Shown: positions 54,050 through 62,260, counted from the first letter of the stretch. The stretch: 64,000 nucleotides of DNA from Corynebacterium mucifaciens (GCF_012396315.1 NZ_JAAXPF010000001.1:248001-312000), one strand, 5' to 3'. Notes: a model not told the origin generated them from the sequence alone. Numbers and translations are program-made.

Positions 54050-54583
54050 CTACTGCTTGATCGCGGAGCCCTCGATCTCGATGCCGACCTTCTCGCTGAC
54101 CAGCATGCCGCCGGAGTTCAGCGGTGCCTGGAAGTCGATGCCGTACTCGCTGCGGTTGATCGTGGTGCGAGCCTCGAAACCGATGCGGGTGTTGCCGAAC
54201 GGATCCTCCTCGACGCCGAAGGTCTCCACGTCAAAGGTGATCGGCTTGGTGGTCTCTTTGATGGTCAGGTCGCCGGTGACCGTGCCGTTGCCCTGCGCGT
54301 CCACGTCAAAGCTGGTGGCGGTGAAGGTCATCTCCGGGTACTGCTCGACGGCGAAGAAGTCCTCGCCGCGCACGTGCGCGTCGCGGTCGGCGTTGCGGGT
54401 TTCCACACTGGCGGTGCGCACGGTGCCGGAGGCGGAGCTTGCGGCCGGGTCCTCCGCGATGGTGACGGTGGCGTCGAAGTCGGTGAACTCGCCGCGGACC
54501 TTGGTCACCATCGCGTGGCGCACGGTGAAGCCAATGGACGAGTGGGCGGGGTCCAAGTTGTAGGTGCCAGTTAGAGCAGCCAT
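54050..54583 (-). CDS. YceI-family lipid-binding protein
   Basis: A 177-residue lipocalin-like protein with the YceI pattern: TYNLDPAHSSIGFTVRHAMVTKVRGEFTDF at the start, DITVGTKG-like TGDLTIKETTKPITFDVE and the C-terminal GIDFQAPLNSGGMLVSEKVGIEIE. YceI proteins bind long isoprenoid or amphipathic lipids in a beta-barrel. There is no signal peptide, so this is a cytoplasmic member as common in actinobacteria. Transcribed alone. Confidence 0.9.
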   Translation of the reverse strand: MAALTGTYNLDPAHSSIGFTVRHAMVTKVRGEFTDFDATVTIAEDPAASSASGTVRTASVETRNADRDAHVRGEDFFAVEQYPEMTFTATSFDVDAQGNGTVTGDLTIKETTKPITFDVETFGVEEDPFGNTRIGFEARTTINRSEYGIDFQAPLNSGGMLVSEKVGIEIEGSAIKQ

Positions 54584-54664
54584 GAGATCTCCTCAGTTCG
54601 TTGGTTCGGTGATGAACGTCGGCAAGTGTACGCGCCAGTGTATGACGCGTCAACAACTTCAGGT

Positions 54665-55003
54665 TTAGCGAGCTTTCTCAGCGCCACCCGCCGCGTCTTT
54701 CGCTTGGGCAAACGCCTCGTCGTCATCAAGCCACAACTGCACAGTGTCAATGACATCGCGACGGTTCTTCAGTTCCTTGATCTCAGCGGCCGAGGTCTCG
54801 GTTTCTACGAGAGTCTGGATCGCCCCGGGGTTTTCGTCGTATAGCTACTGCAGTTCGCTCTGGTCGGCGACGATGCATGCGAAAACGTCATCGTCAACCC
54901 TGGAGGTTTTCTCGCCGGTAACGGGAATCGAGGCGAGGCTGCGGGTGAGGTCGATAAGTTTGTTTGAGCCTTCCCGGTTCAAGACGACGACATCATCGAG
55001 TTT
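54665..55003 (-). pseudogene. Decayed minus-strand gene fragments with an in-frame stop
   Basis: One minus frame reads protein-like from about 55003 (KLDDVVVLNREGSNKLIDL...) to a TAG at 54845-54847. It then continues without break (AIQTLVETETSAAEIKELKNRR..., WLDDDEAFAQAKDAAGG) to TAA at 54665. No start codon fits the N-terminal part. The composition of the last 55 residues resembles a small antitoxin tail, but I recognise no family. It is most simply a gene broken by a nonsense change and 5' loss. Confidence 0.4.
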
Positions 55004-55029
55004 CGGTCGTTCGGGTCTCTTCTTCGCGC

Positions 55030-55140
55030 CTGAAAACGGGCCTTGCCAACTACACCAGGCTCGCGCACAACTTGGATCTCGAGCTGGCGACGCTGTTTCG
55101 CAACTTTGCCGGAATCTCTGCCACTTCCACTGTCCCCTGA
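55030..55140 (+). pseudogene. Remnant of an XRE-type regulator C-terminus
   Basis: The plus-strand frame ending in TGA at 55138-55140 reads LKTGLANYTRLAHNLDLELATLFRNF..., the usual last helices of an XRE/HTH regulator (compare TRLAHALDLELADLF). The helix-turn-helix itself and a start codon are absent upstream, where the frame becomes Arg/His noise. Together with the opposite-strand fragments it marks DNA decay between yceI and cmtR. Confidence 0.35.
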
Positions 55141-55172
55141 GCAGCACACACTGCTACGCCGCTACATCGGAC

Positions 55173-55200
55173 TTGACATGTTCAGTGCTCACTGTATAGT
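55173..55200 (+). promoter_or_regulatory. cmtR-cadD promoter with operator-like repeats
   Basis: TTGACA (55173-55178), 16-base spacer, TATAGT (55195-55200). The ATG at 55208 is 7 bases beyond the -10, so the transcript is probably leaderless. CAGTG-CT-CACTG lies in the spacer and TTCAGTG recurs after the -10: repeats expected for a CmtR/ArsR operator that would cover the promoter. Confidence 0.75.
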
Positions 55201-55207
55201 TCAGTGA

Positions 55208-55567
55208 ATGCTGACTATTGCTTCACGTCTCGACGTGATGAACCGCCTGGGTCGTGCACTGGCCGACCCCACTCGATCGCGGATCATCTTGACCCTGCTC
55301 GACCATCCCGCTTACCCGGCGGAACTGGCTCGAGCTCTGGACCTGACACGCTCGAATGTGTCCAACCACCTGGCATGCCTGCGCGATTGCGGGATCGTCG
55401 TCTCCGAGCCCGAGGGTCGTCGGACACGATACGAGATTGCCGATCCGCACCTGGCGCAGGCGCTGACGACACTGGTCGATGCCACCCTGGCAGTAAACGA
55501 AGACGCCCCGTGCATGGATCCCGCCTGCTCGCTTCCCGGATGCGACGTAGCTGGGGAGGGCGCATGA
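55208..55567 (+). CDS. cmtR: Cadmium/lead-sensing ArsR-family repressor
   Basis: A 119-residue winged-helix repressor of the CmtR type, releasing DNA on Cd or Pb. Seen: LGRALADPTRSRIILTLLDHPAYPAELARALDLTRSNVSNHLACLRDCG. The three metal ligands of mycobacterial CmtR (Cys57, Cys61, Cys102) fall at the same positions here (LACLRDCG and PCMDPAC). Extra Cys at 107 and 112 extend the C-terminal site. It is autoregulated in all likelihood, since operator-like repeats overlap its promoter. Overlaps cadD by 4 bases. Confidence 0.92.
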   Translation: MLTIASRLDVMNRLGRALADPTRSRIILTLLDHPAYPAELARALDLTRSNVSNHLACLRDCGIVVSEPEGRRTRYEIADPHLAQALTTLVDATLAVNEDAPCMDPACSLPGCDVAGEGA

Positions 55568-56166
55568 TCCTCACCACGGTCTTGCAGGCGATAGGCCTGT
55601 TCGCAGCTACCAACATCGACGACATCATCGTGCTCTCCCTCTTCTTCGCGCGAGGGGCAGGCCAGAGCGGCACCACCGCCCGTATTTTGGCCGGCCAGTA
55701 CCTCGGATTTGCCGGCATCCTCGTCGCCGCGATCCTTGTGACCATCGGCGCCGGAGCATTTCTGCCCCCGGCAGCCATTCCATACTTTGGTCTCATCCCT
55801 CTGGGCATCGGCCTCTGGGCCGCATGGCAGGCCTGGCGCGGAGACGATGACGACGATGACGACGAGGCCAAGGTTGCCGGCAAGAAGGTCGGCGTGGGGA
55901 CAGTCGCAGGCGTCACCTTTGCCAACGGTGGCGACAACATCGGCGTCTACACCCCTGTATTCCTCAGCGTGGAACCTCTCGCAGTAGTCGCCTACTGCGT
56001 TATCTTCCTCGCGCTCGTTGCGGTCCTGGTGGCCCTGGCAAAGTTCGTCGCCACCCGCCCCCCGATCGCGGAAGTGCTCGAACGCTGGGAGGACATCCTC
56101 TTTCCCATCGTTCTCATCGGCCTCGGCATCGTGATCCTCGTCAGCGGCGGAGCCTTCGGGCTTTGA
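55564..56166 (+). CDS. cadD: CadD-type cadmium resistance transporter
   Basis: A 200-residue, five-to-six-helix membrane protein of the CadD family (LysE superfamily), giving cadmium tolerance. Seen: the helix-1 signature LFAATNIDDIIVLSLFFARG, then GVTFANGGDNIGVYTPVFL, the repeat of the same N/D motif, and a final helix IVLIGLGIVILVSGGAFGL. The central cytoplasmic loop has a run of seven Asp (GDDDDDDDEAK), possibly metal-attracting. ATGA overlap with cmtR makes a two-gene regulator-transporter operon, a typical accessory module. Confidence 0.9.
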   Translation: MILTTVLQAIGLFAATNIDDIIVLSLFFARGAGQSGTTARILAGQYLGFAGILVAAILVTIGAGAFLPPAAIPYFGLIPLGIGLWAAWQAWRGDDDDDDDEAKVAGKKVGVGTVAGVTFANGGDNIGVYTPVFLSVEPLAVVAYCVIFLALVAVLVALAKFVATRPPIAEVLERWEDILFPIVLIGLGIVILVSGGAFGL

Positions 56167-56595
56167 CGTAGCGGCAGTGTTCCAAACGGCCCCGACCTGG
56201 CGCACCCCTCTTGGTTCAGACCCCAACAGCTACCCGCAGCCAGTCCTGCGTGATCGCAGCAACAAGACCGCCATGGAGCGCTGCAAAAACCGCGCGACCA
56301 GTTGAACGAAGCCACAGCCTCTGAGTGCACGCGCCACTACTGGTTCGCCACGGGTTTAGTAGAGGGCGGGAATTTGGAAAAAGAAACCCTACATACTCCC
56401 TCGAAGTACAACCCTAAGTTCAGTAGCGCGCCATCGAACTGGTGCTGCACGGGCAAGCTGACCCTCACACGTCTCACGGTGCGGACTTCTGCATCGCCGG
56501 CGAGCTCGGAATGAGTACGGAAACTCTTCCGCGGCTGGGTCCGCGCTCATAAGCAATCCGGCGCGACAACCCGAGCAGGAACGGCGTTTTAGAAG

Positions 56596-56635
56596 AAAAA
56601 ATGACCCCTCCAAACGAGCGGAGCGGGTCATTTTT
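56596..56635. terminator. Symmetrical Rho-independent terminator
   Basis: AAAATGACCC (56598-56607) pairs with GGGTCATTTT (56625-56634), an inner CTCC/GGAG extends the stem, and A-run and T-run flank it, so it can work in both directions. It could end transcripts from cadD or, on the other strand, from the tRNA. Confidence 0.8.
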
Positions 56636-56718
56636 GTGTTCGCGGCCAGTTTCCTTCGGCCGGCACGGGGTTTCGTGAATTACCTGAAGAGGTTTGCGGA
56701 AACCCCCCCCATTTGGTT

Positions 56719-56733
56719 TGGTGTCCCCGACAG
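56719..56733. repeat. Duplicate of the tRNA-Arg 3' end (candidate att half-site)
   Basis: These 15 bases, TGGTGTCCCCGACAG, are identical to 57170-57184, the CCA end and acceptor/T-arm part of tRNA-Arg(CCG). Direct repeats of a tRNA 3' end are the usual footprint of integration at a tRNA gene. Confidence 0.55.
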
Positions 56734-56749
56734 TGTCTGGTTCGGTGAC

Positions 56750-56882
56750 ATCGTTCCGCATGTCTCATGAGATCGTTCCGGTTTGTCCTGCGGGGATGTC
56801 TCACCACATCGTTCCGGTGGGCAAACACCGCGCCGGAAGCGCCCCGCGGCCGCGGAAAACCATGTAGCGAGACATCGTTCCG
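56750..56882 (+). repeat. Four ATCGTTCCG repeats (IS-end-like)
   Basis: ATCGTTCCG occurs at 56750-56758, 56772-56780, 56808-56816 and 56874-56882, mostly preceded by GACA or TGA and mixed with TGTCTC. An inverted GGAACGAT lies at 57146-57153. Such subterminal repeats are seen at ends of actinobacterial IS481/IS3-type elements. Confidence 0.5.
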
Positions 56883-57130
56883 CACCTCGTTCGCATCGGC
56901 CCCGAGTGGCAACGGAACGCTCGTCACTAAGCAAAGGCCCCCTGCCTGCGCTTCCCTGAGACCGCGAAGCAACGCCAGGACAGCCTCATGCCGCATCAGC
57001 CCACCTCGGCAGCACCCCACCGAGCCCGGGGGGCAATCAGCTGTCCGCCGAATCCCGCAGGAATCTAGCCCCCACCACCCCTCAGAGCCCCACCAGCTAC
57101 CCCACCCCGGGGCACTTCAAAAACAAAAAA

Positions 57131-57166
57131 TCCCGAGACACCGTAGGAACGATGTCTCGAGACAAC
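57131..57166 (-). mobile_element. IS-end-like sequence beside tRNA-Arg
   Basis: The stretch contains GAGACACCGTAGGAACGAT and the palindrome TGTCTCGAGACA, the same words as in the ATCGTTCCG repeats 260-400 bases away but inverted. It ends 3 bases from the tRNA 3' end. No transposase gene is left; a remnant or non-autonomous element is inferred. Confidence 0.4.
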
Positions 57167-57169
57167 ACA

Positions 57170-57246
57170 TGGTGTCCCCGACAGGATTCGAACCTGCGAC
57201 CTTCGGTACCGGAAACCGATGCTCTAATCCACTGAGCTACGAAGAC
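57170..57246 (-). tRNA. tRNA-Arg, anticodon CCG
   Basis: A 77-base minus-strand gene with encoded CCA. Acceptor GTCTTCG pairs with CGGGGAC (two G-U pairs). D arm GCTC/GAGC, anticodon stem TCGGT/ACCGA with loop TTCCGGT giving anticodon CCG (reads CGG), variable AGGTC, T arm GCAGG/CCTGT with TTCGAAT. Discriminator A then CCA. Confidence 0.96.
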
Positions 57247-57427
57247 AATGCGCTAAAGGTTAGCACCCGGCTACGGCCACGATGAAATTGGGTGTGGCTG
57301 CGCGCGGTGATTGAATGTCGAACTAACCCGCAACCGACTCTCAGGCGCACCCCATAGTTTTGCAACCCCGGCGCCCCATAATGATTTGTGCGCGCCGCGG
57401 GAACGGCGCGACACGGGAAACAATGAC

Positions 57428-57467
57428 AGCGAAACGGCCGGCCCCGAACGGGACCGGCCGTTTCGCT
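57428..57467. terminator. Terminator at the end of the lut operon
   Basis: AGCGAAACGGCCGG (57428-57441) pairs with CCGGCCGTTTCGCT (57454-57467), a perfect 14-bp stem with a 12-base loop. It lies 16 bases past the lutC stop. T-run weak. Confidence 0.75.
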
Positions 57468-57482
57468 ATGCCAGGAAACCGG

Positions 57483-58154
57483 CTACTTCACGACCATCAC
57501 GATGAGGTCGCGCGGGCCGTGCACGCCCTCGACGCGCACGAGCTCGATGTCGGAGGTAGCGGACGGGCCAGAAATCATGGTCGCCGGGCGCTCCGGGTTG
57601 ACGCGGGAGATCATCTCCGGCACGCCGTACACCACGGTGTCCGGGCGCACGATGCAGATGTGGCGGTCCGGAACCAAGGACAGCGCGCGGCGGCCGCACA
57701 CGTCGTCAGACTCGAGCACGATCGTGCCGGTCTGGGCGGAGGTCACGTGGGAGTCGGTGACCACGGCATCGACGTCGCCAAGCTCGCGCGGGTCGGATTC
57801 GTTGCTGTCCGGGCGCGCGGTTCCGTCGAAGCCGTCGAAAAGCGAGGCGTCCAAGCCGGGGGCGTAGACGATCTCCTTGCACTCGCGGTCTGCGAGCACC
57901 CGGAGGATGTCCTCGCGCAGCGACTCCTCGGTGGTCTGCACGACGTCGGCCTTGTAGTCGACGAGTCGGTCGATGAGGACCTCACGCAGCTCGTCACCGC
58001 TGAGGTCGGACGAGGTGTGGTAGTTACGCACAACCTCAACCGACTCAGGCGCGTCGGACAGCTGCTGCGCGTCGCGGATGCGCTTGAGGATCTCGCGCTT
58101 CGCGTCCTCGTTGCGGGTGTCGCGGGCGGAGTCACCGGATACGGGAGTGGTCAT
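57483..58154 (-). CDS. lutC: Lactate utilisation protein C (LUD domain)
   Basis: A 223-residue LUD-domain protein, third subunit of the LutABC L-lactate oxidase complex. Seen: [30 protein letters not shown], the motif [43 protein letters not shown] and [20 protein letters not shown] at the end, which matches the family's C-terminal signature SATADIEL.xRVxGVHGP. ATG at 58154 directly abuts the lutB stop. The last gene of its operon, followed by a hairpin terminator. Confidence 0.92.
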   Translation of the reverse strand: MTTPVSGDSARDTRNEDAKREILKRIRDAQQLSDAPESVEVVRNYHTSSDLSGDELREVLIDRLVDYKADVVQTTEESLREDILRVLADRECKEIVYAPGLDASLFDGFDGTARPDSNESDPRELGDVDAVVTDSHVTSAQTGTIVLESDDVCGRRALSLVPDRHICIVRPDTVVYGVPEMISRVNPERPATMISGPSATSDIELVRVEGVHGPRDLIVMVVK

Positions 58155-59705
58155 TTACTTGTCCTCCTCGAAACGCTTAGCCGAAACCTGCTGGCCGCTG
58201 GGGATACCCTGCTCGCGGGCCTCCGACAGCAAGCGCTCCGCCTCGTCCGTGTCCCACCACTGGCGGAAGGACTTCTTCGGCGGCACGGCGACGTCGCGGT
58301 ACTCCGTCCAGCCGGAGATTGGCGGCGGCATGGTCTCGATCTTGCCGTTGAACCCGCCGAGTACGCGGCCCAGCGCGACCATGCGCACGAGCTTGTCCCA
58401 CACGCCGCTGTGGCCCCAAACCTGCGCCAGGGAAGCGAACGCAGCCCGTTCCACCTGGTTCGGCTCGTTCTTCGTCTTCTGGTAGCGCAGCTCCAGCAGG
58501 ATGTCCGTGATCGGGATCTTCACCGGGCAGACCTCGTTGCAACGCCCGCACAGGGAGGACGCGTACGGCAGGGAGCCGTTCGGGTCATCGGAAGACTCGA
58601 TGCCGGTTAGCTGAGGGGAGAGGATTGCGCCGATCGGGCCCGGGTAGGTGGAGCCGTAGGAGTGGCCGCCGGCGCGCTCGTACACCGGGCAGACGTTCAG
58701 GCAGGCAGAGCAGCGGATGCACTTCAGTGCTTCGCGGCCGATCTCGTTGGACAGGGCAGCGGTGCGGCCGTTGTCCAAAAGAACGATGTGGAAGTTCTGC
58801 GGGCCGTCACCCTCGGTCACGCCGGACCAGAGAGAGGTGTACGGGTTCATGCGCTCACCGGTGGAGGAACGCGGCAGCAGCTGCAGGAACACGCCGAGGT
58901 CCTCGAACGACGGCAGCAGCTTCTCAATGCCCATGACGGTGATCAGCGTCTCCGGCAGGGTCAAGCACATACGGCCGTTGCCCTCGGACTCCACGATGGA
59001 GACGGTGCCGGTGTCCGCGCAACCGAAGTTGCAGCCGGAGACGGCCACCTTGGCCTCCAGGAACTGCTGGCGCAGGAACTTGCGGGCGGCTTCTGCCAGC
59101 TCGGCAGGATCCTGGGTCAGGGTTTCGTCGGTGTTCGGCATCTTCGCGGTGAAGATGTCGCGGATCTCCGCGCGGTTGCGGTGGATCGCCGGAACCAGGA
59201 TGTGGGACGGGAAGTCCTCGCCAAGCTGGACGATCAGCTCAGCCAGGTCGGTCTCCTGCGCGAAGATGCCGGCCTTTTCCAGCTCCTCGTTCAGGGCGAT
59301 TTCCTGGGTGGCCATGGACTTGATCTTGACGACCTTGTCCTCGCCGGTGGCCTTGACCAGGCCCTGGATGATCTCGTTGGCTTCCTTGGAGTCGCGCGCC
59401 CAGTGGACGTGGCCGCCGCGTGCGGTCACGTTCTGCTCGAACTGCTCCAGCAGCTCCGGCATGCGGGCGATGACGTCGCGCTTGATGGCGGAGCCTGCCT
59501 CGCGCAGGTCCTGCCAGTCGTCGACCTCGTCCACAACTGCCTGGCGCTTCACACGAATGGTGGTGGTTGCGTACTGGTAGTTGCGGCGCTTGGTTACGTC
59601 GTTGAGCTCGTGGTGCGCAGCTTTCTGGAACTTCTCGGTGCCGCGCAGGTGGGACGGGCCGCTTGCGAACGGCGGCATAGTGGGTTGGCCGAGTGCAACC
59701 TTCAC
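58155..59705 (-). CDS. lutB: Lactate utilisation iron-sulfur protein B
   Basis: A 516-residue protein with an N-terminal LUD-type domain and a C-terminal bacterial ferredoxin part. Two 4Fe-4S motifs are seen: CIRCSACLNVCPVYERAGG (about 325-343) and CGRCNEVCPVKIP (about 377-389). Also AVSGCNFGCADTGTVSIVESEGNGR, the usual LUD core. It passes electrons in LutABC oxidation of L-lactate to pyruvate. GTG start at 59705 overlaps the lutA stop by 4 bases; the stop abuts lutC. Confidence 0.94.
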   Translation of the reverse strand: MKVALGQPTMPPFASGPSHLRGTEKFQKAAHHELNDVTKRRNYQYATTTIRVKRQAVVDEVDDWQDLREAGSAIKRDVIARMPELLEQFEQNVTARGGHVHWARDSKEANEIIQGLVKATGEDKVVKIKSMATQEIALNEELEKAGIFAQETDLAELIVQLGEDFPSHILVPAIHRNRAEIRDIFTAKMPNTDETLTQDPAELAEAARKFLRQQFLEAKVAVSGCNFGCADTGTVSIVESEGNGRMCLTLPETLITVMGIEKLLPSFEDLGVFLQLLPRSSTGERMNPYTSLWSGVTEGDGPQNFHIVLLDNGRTAALSNEIGREALKCIRCSACLNVCPVYERAGGHSYGSTYPGPIGAILSPQLTGIESSDDPNGSLPYASSLCGRCNEVCPVKIPITDILLELRYQKTKNEPNQVERAAFASLAQVWGHSGVWDKLVRMVALGRVLGGFNGKIETMPPPISGWTEYRDVAVPPKKSFRQWWDTDEAERLLSEAREQGIPSGQQVSAKRFEEDK

Positions 59706-60487
59706 AGCATCTTCTCCTTCTTGTACACCGCGGACGTCGGGGTCAGCGGGTGCTCTTTGGTGGAGGCCAGGATCTCAGCCATGTGCACCGAGCGAATACC
59801 CATGTGCTGGCGGGAGAGGGCACCACCGATGTTCATCAGGCAGGAGGAGTCACCGGCGGTGACGTACTCAGCCTGGGTGTCTTTGATGTGGCGCACCTTA
59901 TCGGAAACCATGGCGGAGGCGACCTCCGGCATCTTCACAGAGAAGGTGCCGCCGAAGCCACAGCATTCCTCAACGTTGGGCAGGTCCACCAGCTCGATGC
60001 CCTCAACGTGGCGCAGGAGCTCGATGGGGCGATCGCCCACCTCGATGAAGCGCTTGGAGTGGCAGGAAGCGTGGTAGGTCACGCGGTGCGGGAAGAACGC
60101 GCCCACGTCGTAGGTGCCGGCGACGTCAACGATGAACTCGGAGAGGTCGTAGGTCTTCTTCGAGGCGGTCTTCGCGCCGTCGACAAGGGCCTTGGAGCCG
60201 AAGCGCTCAGCCAGCTGAACGTGCTGCTCGCGCACGGCGCCGGTGCAGGAGCCGGACGGTGCGACGACGTAATCGATCGATGGGTCCGAGAATGCGTCGA
60301 CGTAAGTTTCAATGATCGGGATGGCTTGCTCTTTGTAGCCGGTGTTCACGTGCATCTGGCCACAGCAAGTCTGCTGGTCGGGAAAGACAACGTCATAGCC
60401 CAAGCGGGAAAGCACAATGGCGGTGGCCTTGTGCGCGTCGGGGAAGAGAGCGTCGCCGATACAAGTAGAAAACAGCGCTACTCGCAT
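59702..60487 (-). CDS. lutA: Lactate utilisation protein A (CCG domains)
   Basis: A 261-residue Fe-S protein with two cysteine-rich CCG domains: TCCGQMHVNTGY near residues 41-52 and CCGFGGTFSVKMP near 175-187. Also APSGSCTGAVREQH. CCG domains of this kind bind 4Fe-4S clusters in heterodisulphide-reductase-like and glycolate/lactate oxidases. First of three coupled lut genes; lldP lies upstream on the same strand with a gap of 90 bases. No regulator gene (FadR/LutR-type) is visible nearby. Confidence 0.93.
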   Translation of the reverse strand: MRVALFSTCIGDALFPDAHKATAIVLSRLGYDVVFPDQQTCCGQMHVNTGYKEQAIPIIETYVDAFSDPSIDYVVAPSGSCTGAVREQHVQLAERFGSKALVDGAKTASKKTYDLSEFIVDVAGTYDVGAFFPHRVTYHASCHSKRFIEVGDRPIELLRHVEGIELVDLPNVEECCGFGGTFSVKMPEVASAMVSDKVRHIKDTQAEYVTAGDSSCLMNIGGALSRQHMGIRSVHMAEILASTKEHPLTPTSAVYKKEKML

Positions 60488-60577
60488 GTTCGGACTCCTA
60501 AATTTGAGAGATCACAGGGAAAGTGAAAGCCCCCGCAGGCTGTGACGACCTCGAGGGCTCCGATATTCAGTTGTCGG

Positions 60578-62260
60578 TTACGGAACGACCGGCGCAAGCG
60601 CGCTGAGGACGTTCGTCTGAAGAAACACTATCACGCATACCGCGATGAGGAATCCGAAGCTCCACCCGACGACCTTCTTGAAGATCTCGGACTCCTTGCC
60701 CTCCATGTTCACCGCGGTGGCCGCGATGGCGAGCGACTGCGGCGAAATCATCTTGCCCACGACACCGCCGGTGGTGTTTGCAGCCAGCAGCAGGTCCGGG
60801 TTCAGGCCCAAGTTCTGCGCGGCGGTGACCTGCAGGTTGGCAAACAGGGCGTTGGCGGACGTGTCGGAGCCGGTGACAGCCACGCCCACCCAGCCGAGCA
60901 CGGGGGCGAAGAAGGCAAACGCCGGGCCGAGGTTAGCGAAGAACTCGCCGATCGTGACAGTCTGGCCGGAGTAGTTCATCACGTACGCTAGGGCCAGCAC
61001 CAGCACGATGGTCAGTGCGGACCAGCGCATCTTCCACACCGTGTCCGTGAATTCCTTGCCCACCTGGCCCCAGGTCAGGCTGTAGCGGCCGTTTTCGTTG
61101 AAGACCATGTACAGGACGGTCACGATAATGGCAGAGATGACCAGAAGGCTACCCGGGTTGTTGATGTAGGCGAACGAGTAGTCGCTGTTGACTGGTTCAC
61201 TTGCTGCATTGAGCAGCTTGCCGTCCAGGCCCGGCCACGGGAAAGAGATCTTGAACTGCTTCAGCCAATTCGGGATGGCAGAGCCGAGGTTGGCCAGGCC
61301 GAAGACAACCACGACCACGGCGTACGGCAGAAGCGCCATGAACACTCGGTTAGCCGGCAGCTCGGCCTCTTCCCCGTCCAGGGAGGCGCGGTGCGGAAGT
61401 TCCAGACGCTCGCGCATGGCGTCAACACCGCTGGGCTGCCAGAAGCGCAGGAGCACGAATGCCGCGCCGAGTGCGACGATGCAGGCGACAACGTCGGTGA
61501 GCTGGTAAGCGAAGTGGTTGGAGGTCCACCACTGTGCGATGGCGAAGGAGCCGCCGATTACAGCAGCCGCGGGTGCCGTTTCGCGGACACCGCGCCAGCC
61601 GTCGATAAGCAGGGCGATGACGAAGGGGACGAAGAACGCGAGGATCGGGGTCTGGTGGCCCACGATCGCCGCGATGTTCTCGGTTTGCTCCAAAGTGCGG
61701 CCGCCGACGTCACCGGCAGTGGTGATCGGGATCGCCACGGCGCCGAACGCTACGGGTGCCGTGTTGGCGATGAGCACAACGGTCGCGGCCTTCAGCGGCG
61801 GGATGCCCAGCGCCAGAATCATGGTTGCGGTGATGGCCACCGGCGCACCGAAGCCGGCGAGGGCTTCAAGCAGGCCACCAAAGCAGAATGCGATGAGCAT
61901 GGCCTGGATGCGCACGTCGCCGTTGCCCATTTTGTCGAAGACGAGGCGCAGGTCTTCGAAGCGACCGGACGCGACGGTGATTTGGTAGAACCAGATCGCC
62001 GTCAGGATCACAAAGACGATGGGGAAGAGGCCAAAGAGCCCACCGCGCAGTGCTGCAGAAAGTGCCATTCCGGTGGGCATGTTGAAGCCCAGGATGGCCA
62101 CCAGCAGGGCAACGACGAGTGCTACAGCACCCGAGGTGTGCGCGCGGGCTTTCAGTCCCAACAGCATGATGAAGAAGGTCAGAAGCGGCAGGGTAGACAC
62201 CAGTGCCGAAAGACCCACGCTGCCACCGATGGCATCGGTGACCACTTGAAATTGGTCCAT
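60578..62260 (-). CDS. lldP: L-lactate permease
   Basis: A 560-residue, about 13-helix LctP-family lactate:H+ symporter. Seen: FGGLLEALAGFGAPVAITATMILALG (family signature), TIQIAHTAPVAFG-like IANTAPVAFGAVAIPI, VGHQTPILAFFVPFVIALLIDGWRG, VTGSDTSANALFANLQ and the C-terminal NTTGGVVGKMISPQSLAIA. It provides lactate for lutABC, which follows on the same strand. Start ATG at 62260; the 165 bases to divergent argS should hold its promoter. Confidence 0.94.
   Translation of the reverse strand: MDQFQVVTDAIGGSVGLSALVSTLPLLTFFIMLLGLKARAHTSGAVALVVALLVAILGFNMPTGMALSAALRGGLFGLFPIVFVILTAIWFYQITVASGRFEDLRLVFDKMGNGDVRIQAMLIAFCFGGLLEALAGFGAPVAITATMILALGIPPLKAATVVLIANTAPVAFGAVAIPITTAGDVGGRTLEQTENIAAIVGHQTPILAFFVPFVIALLIDGWRGVRETAPAAAVIGGSFAIAQWWTSNHFAYQLTDVVACIVALGAAFVLLRFWQPSGVDAMRERLELPHRASLDGEEAELPANRVFMALLPYAVVVVVFGLANLGSAIPNWLKQFKISFPWPGLDGKLLNAASEPVNSDYSFAYINNPGSLLVISAIIVTVLYMVFNENGRYSLTWGQVGKEFTDTVWKMRWSALTIVLVLALAYVMNYSGQTVTIGEFFANLGPAFAFFAPVLGWVGVAVTGSDTSANALFANLQVTAAQNLGLNPDLLLAANTTGGVVGKMISPQSLAIAATAVNMEGKESEIFKKVVGWSFGFLIAVCVIVFLQTNVLSALAPVVP

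Larger units (their letters stand above)
54584..55172. other. Gap of about 590 bases holding only gene remnants
   Basis: Apart from the two broken fragments at 54665-55003 and 55030-55140, no intact gene or RNA is seen. The YceI promoter must lie at its left end and the CmtR promoter starts at 55173. Confidence 0.5.
56167..57169. other. About 1 kb gene-free region with mobile-element remnants
   Basis: No convincing coding sequence. From left: nondescript DNA with short unsupported frames, a strong hairpin at 56596-56635, a C-run (56704-56710), a second copy of the tRNA-Arg 3' end at 56719-56733, four ATCGTTCCG repeats, then GC-rich DNA and a GAACGATGTCTCGAGACA motif next to the tRNA. No transposase or integrase frame remains. 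Confidence 0.6.

Noticed and set aside
54626..54844. 72-codon plus-strand frame between yceI and cmtR
   Set aside because: It is antisense to the better, Glu/Asp/Lys-balanced minus-strand remnant, and its own translation has no recognisable domain.
56302..56514. 70-codon plus-strand frame downstream of cadD
   Set aside because: No ribosome binding site, no domain, and unusual composition for a corynebacterial protein; treated as noncoding.
56750..56882. Possible CRISPR array from the repeated ATCGTTCCG
   Set aside because: The repeats are 9 bases, the spacing is irregular (22, 36, 66), and no cas genes are near. IS-end repeats fit better.
57247..57427. Another RNA gene or small protein upstream of tRNA-Arg
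   Set aside because: No tRNA-like fold, no ribosome binding site followed by a sensible frame; it is probably the tRNA promoter region.
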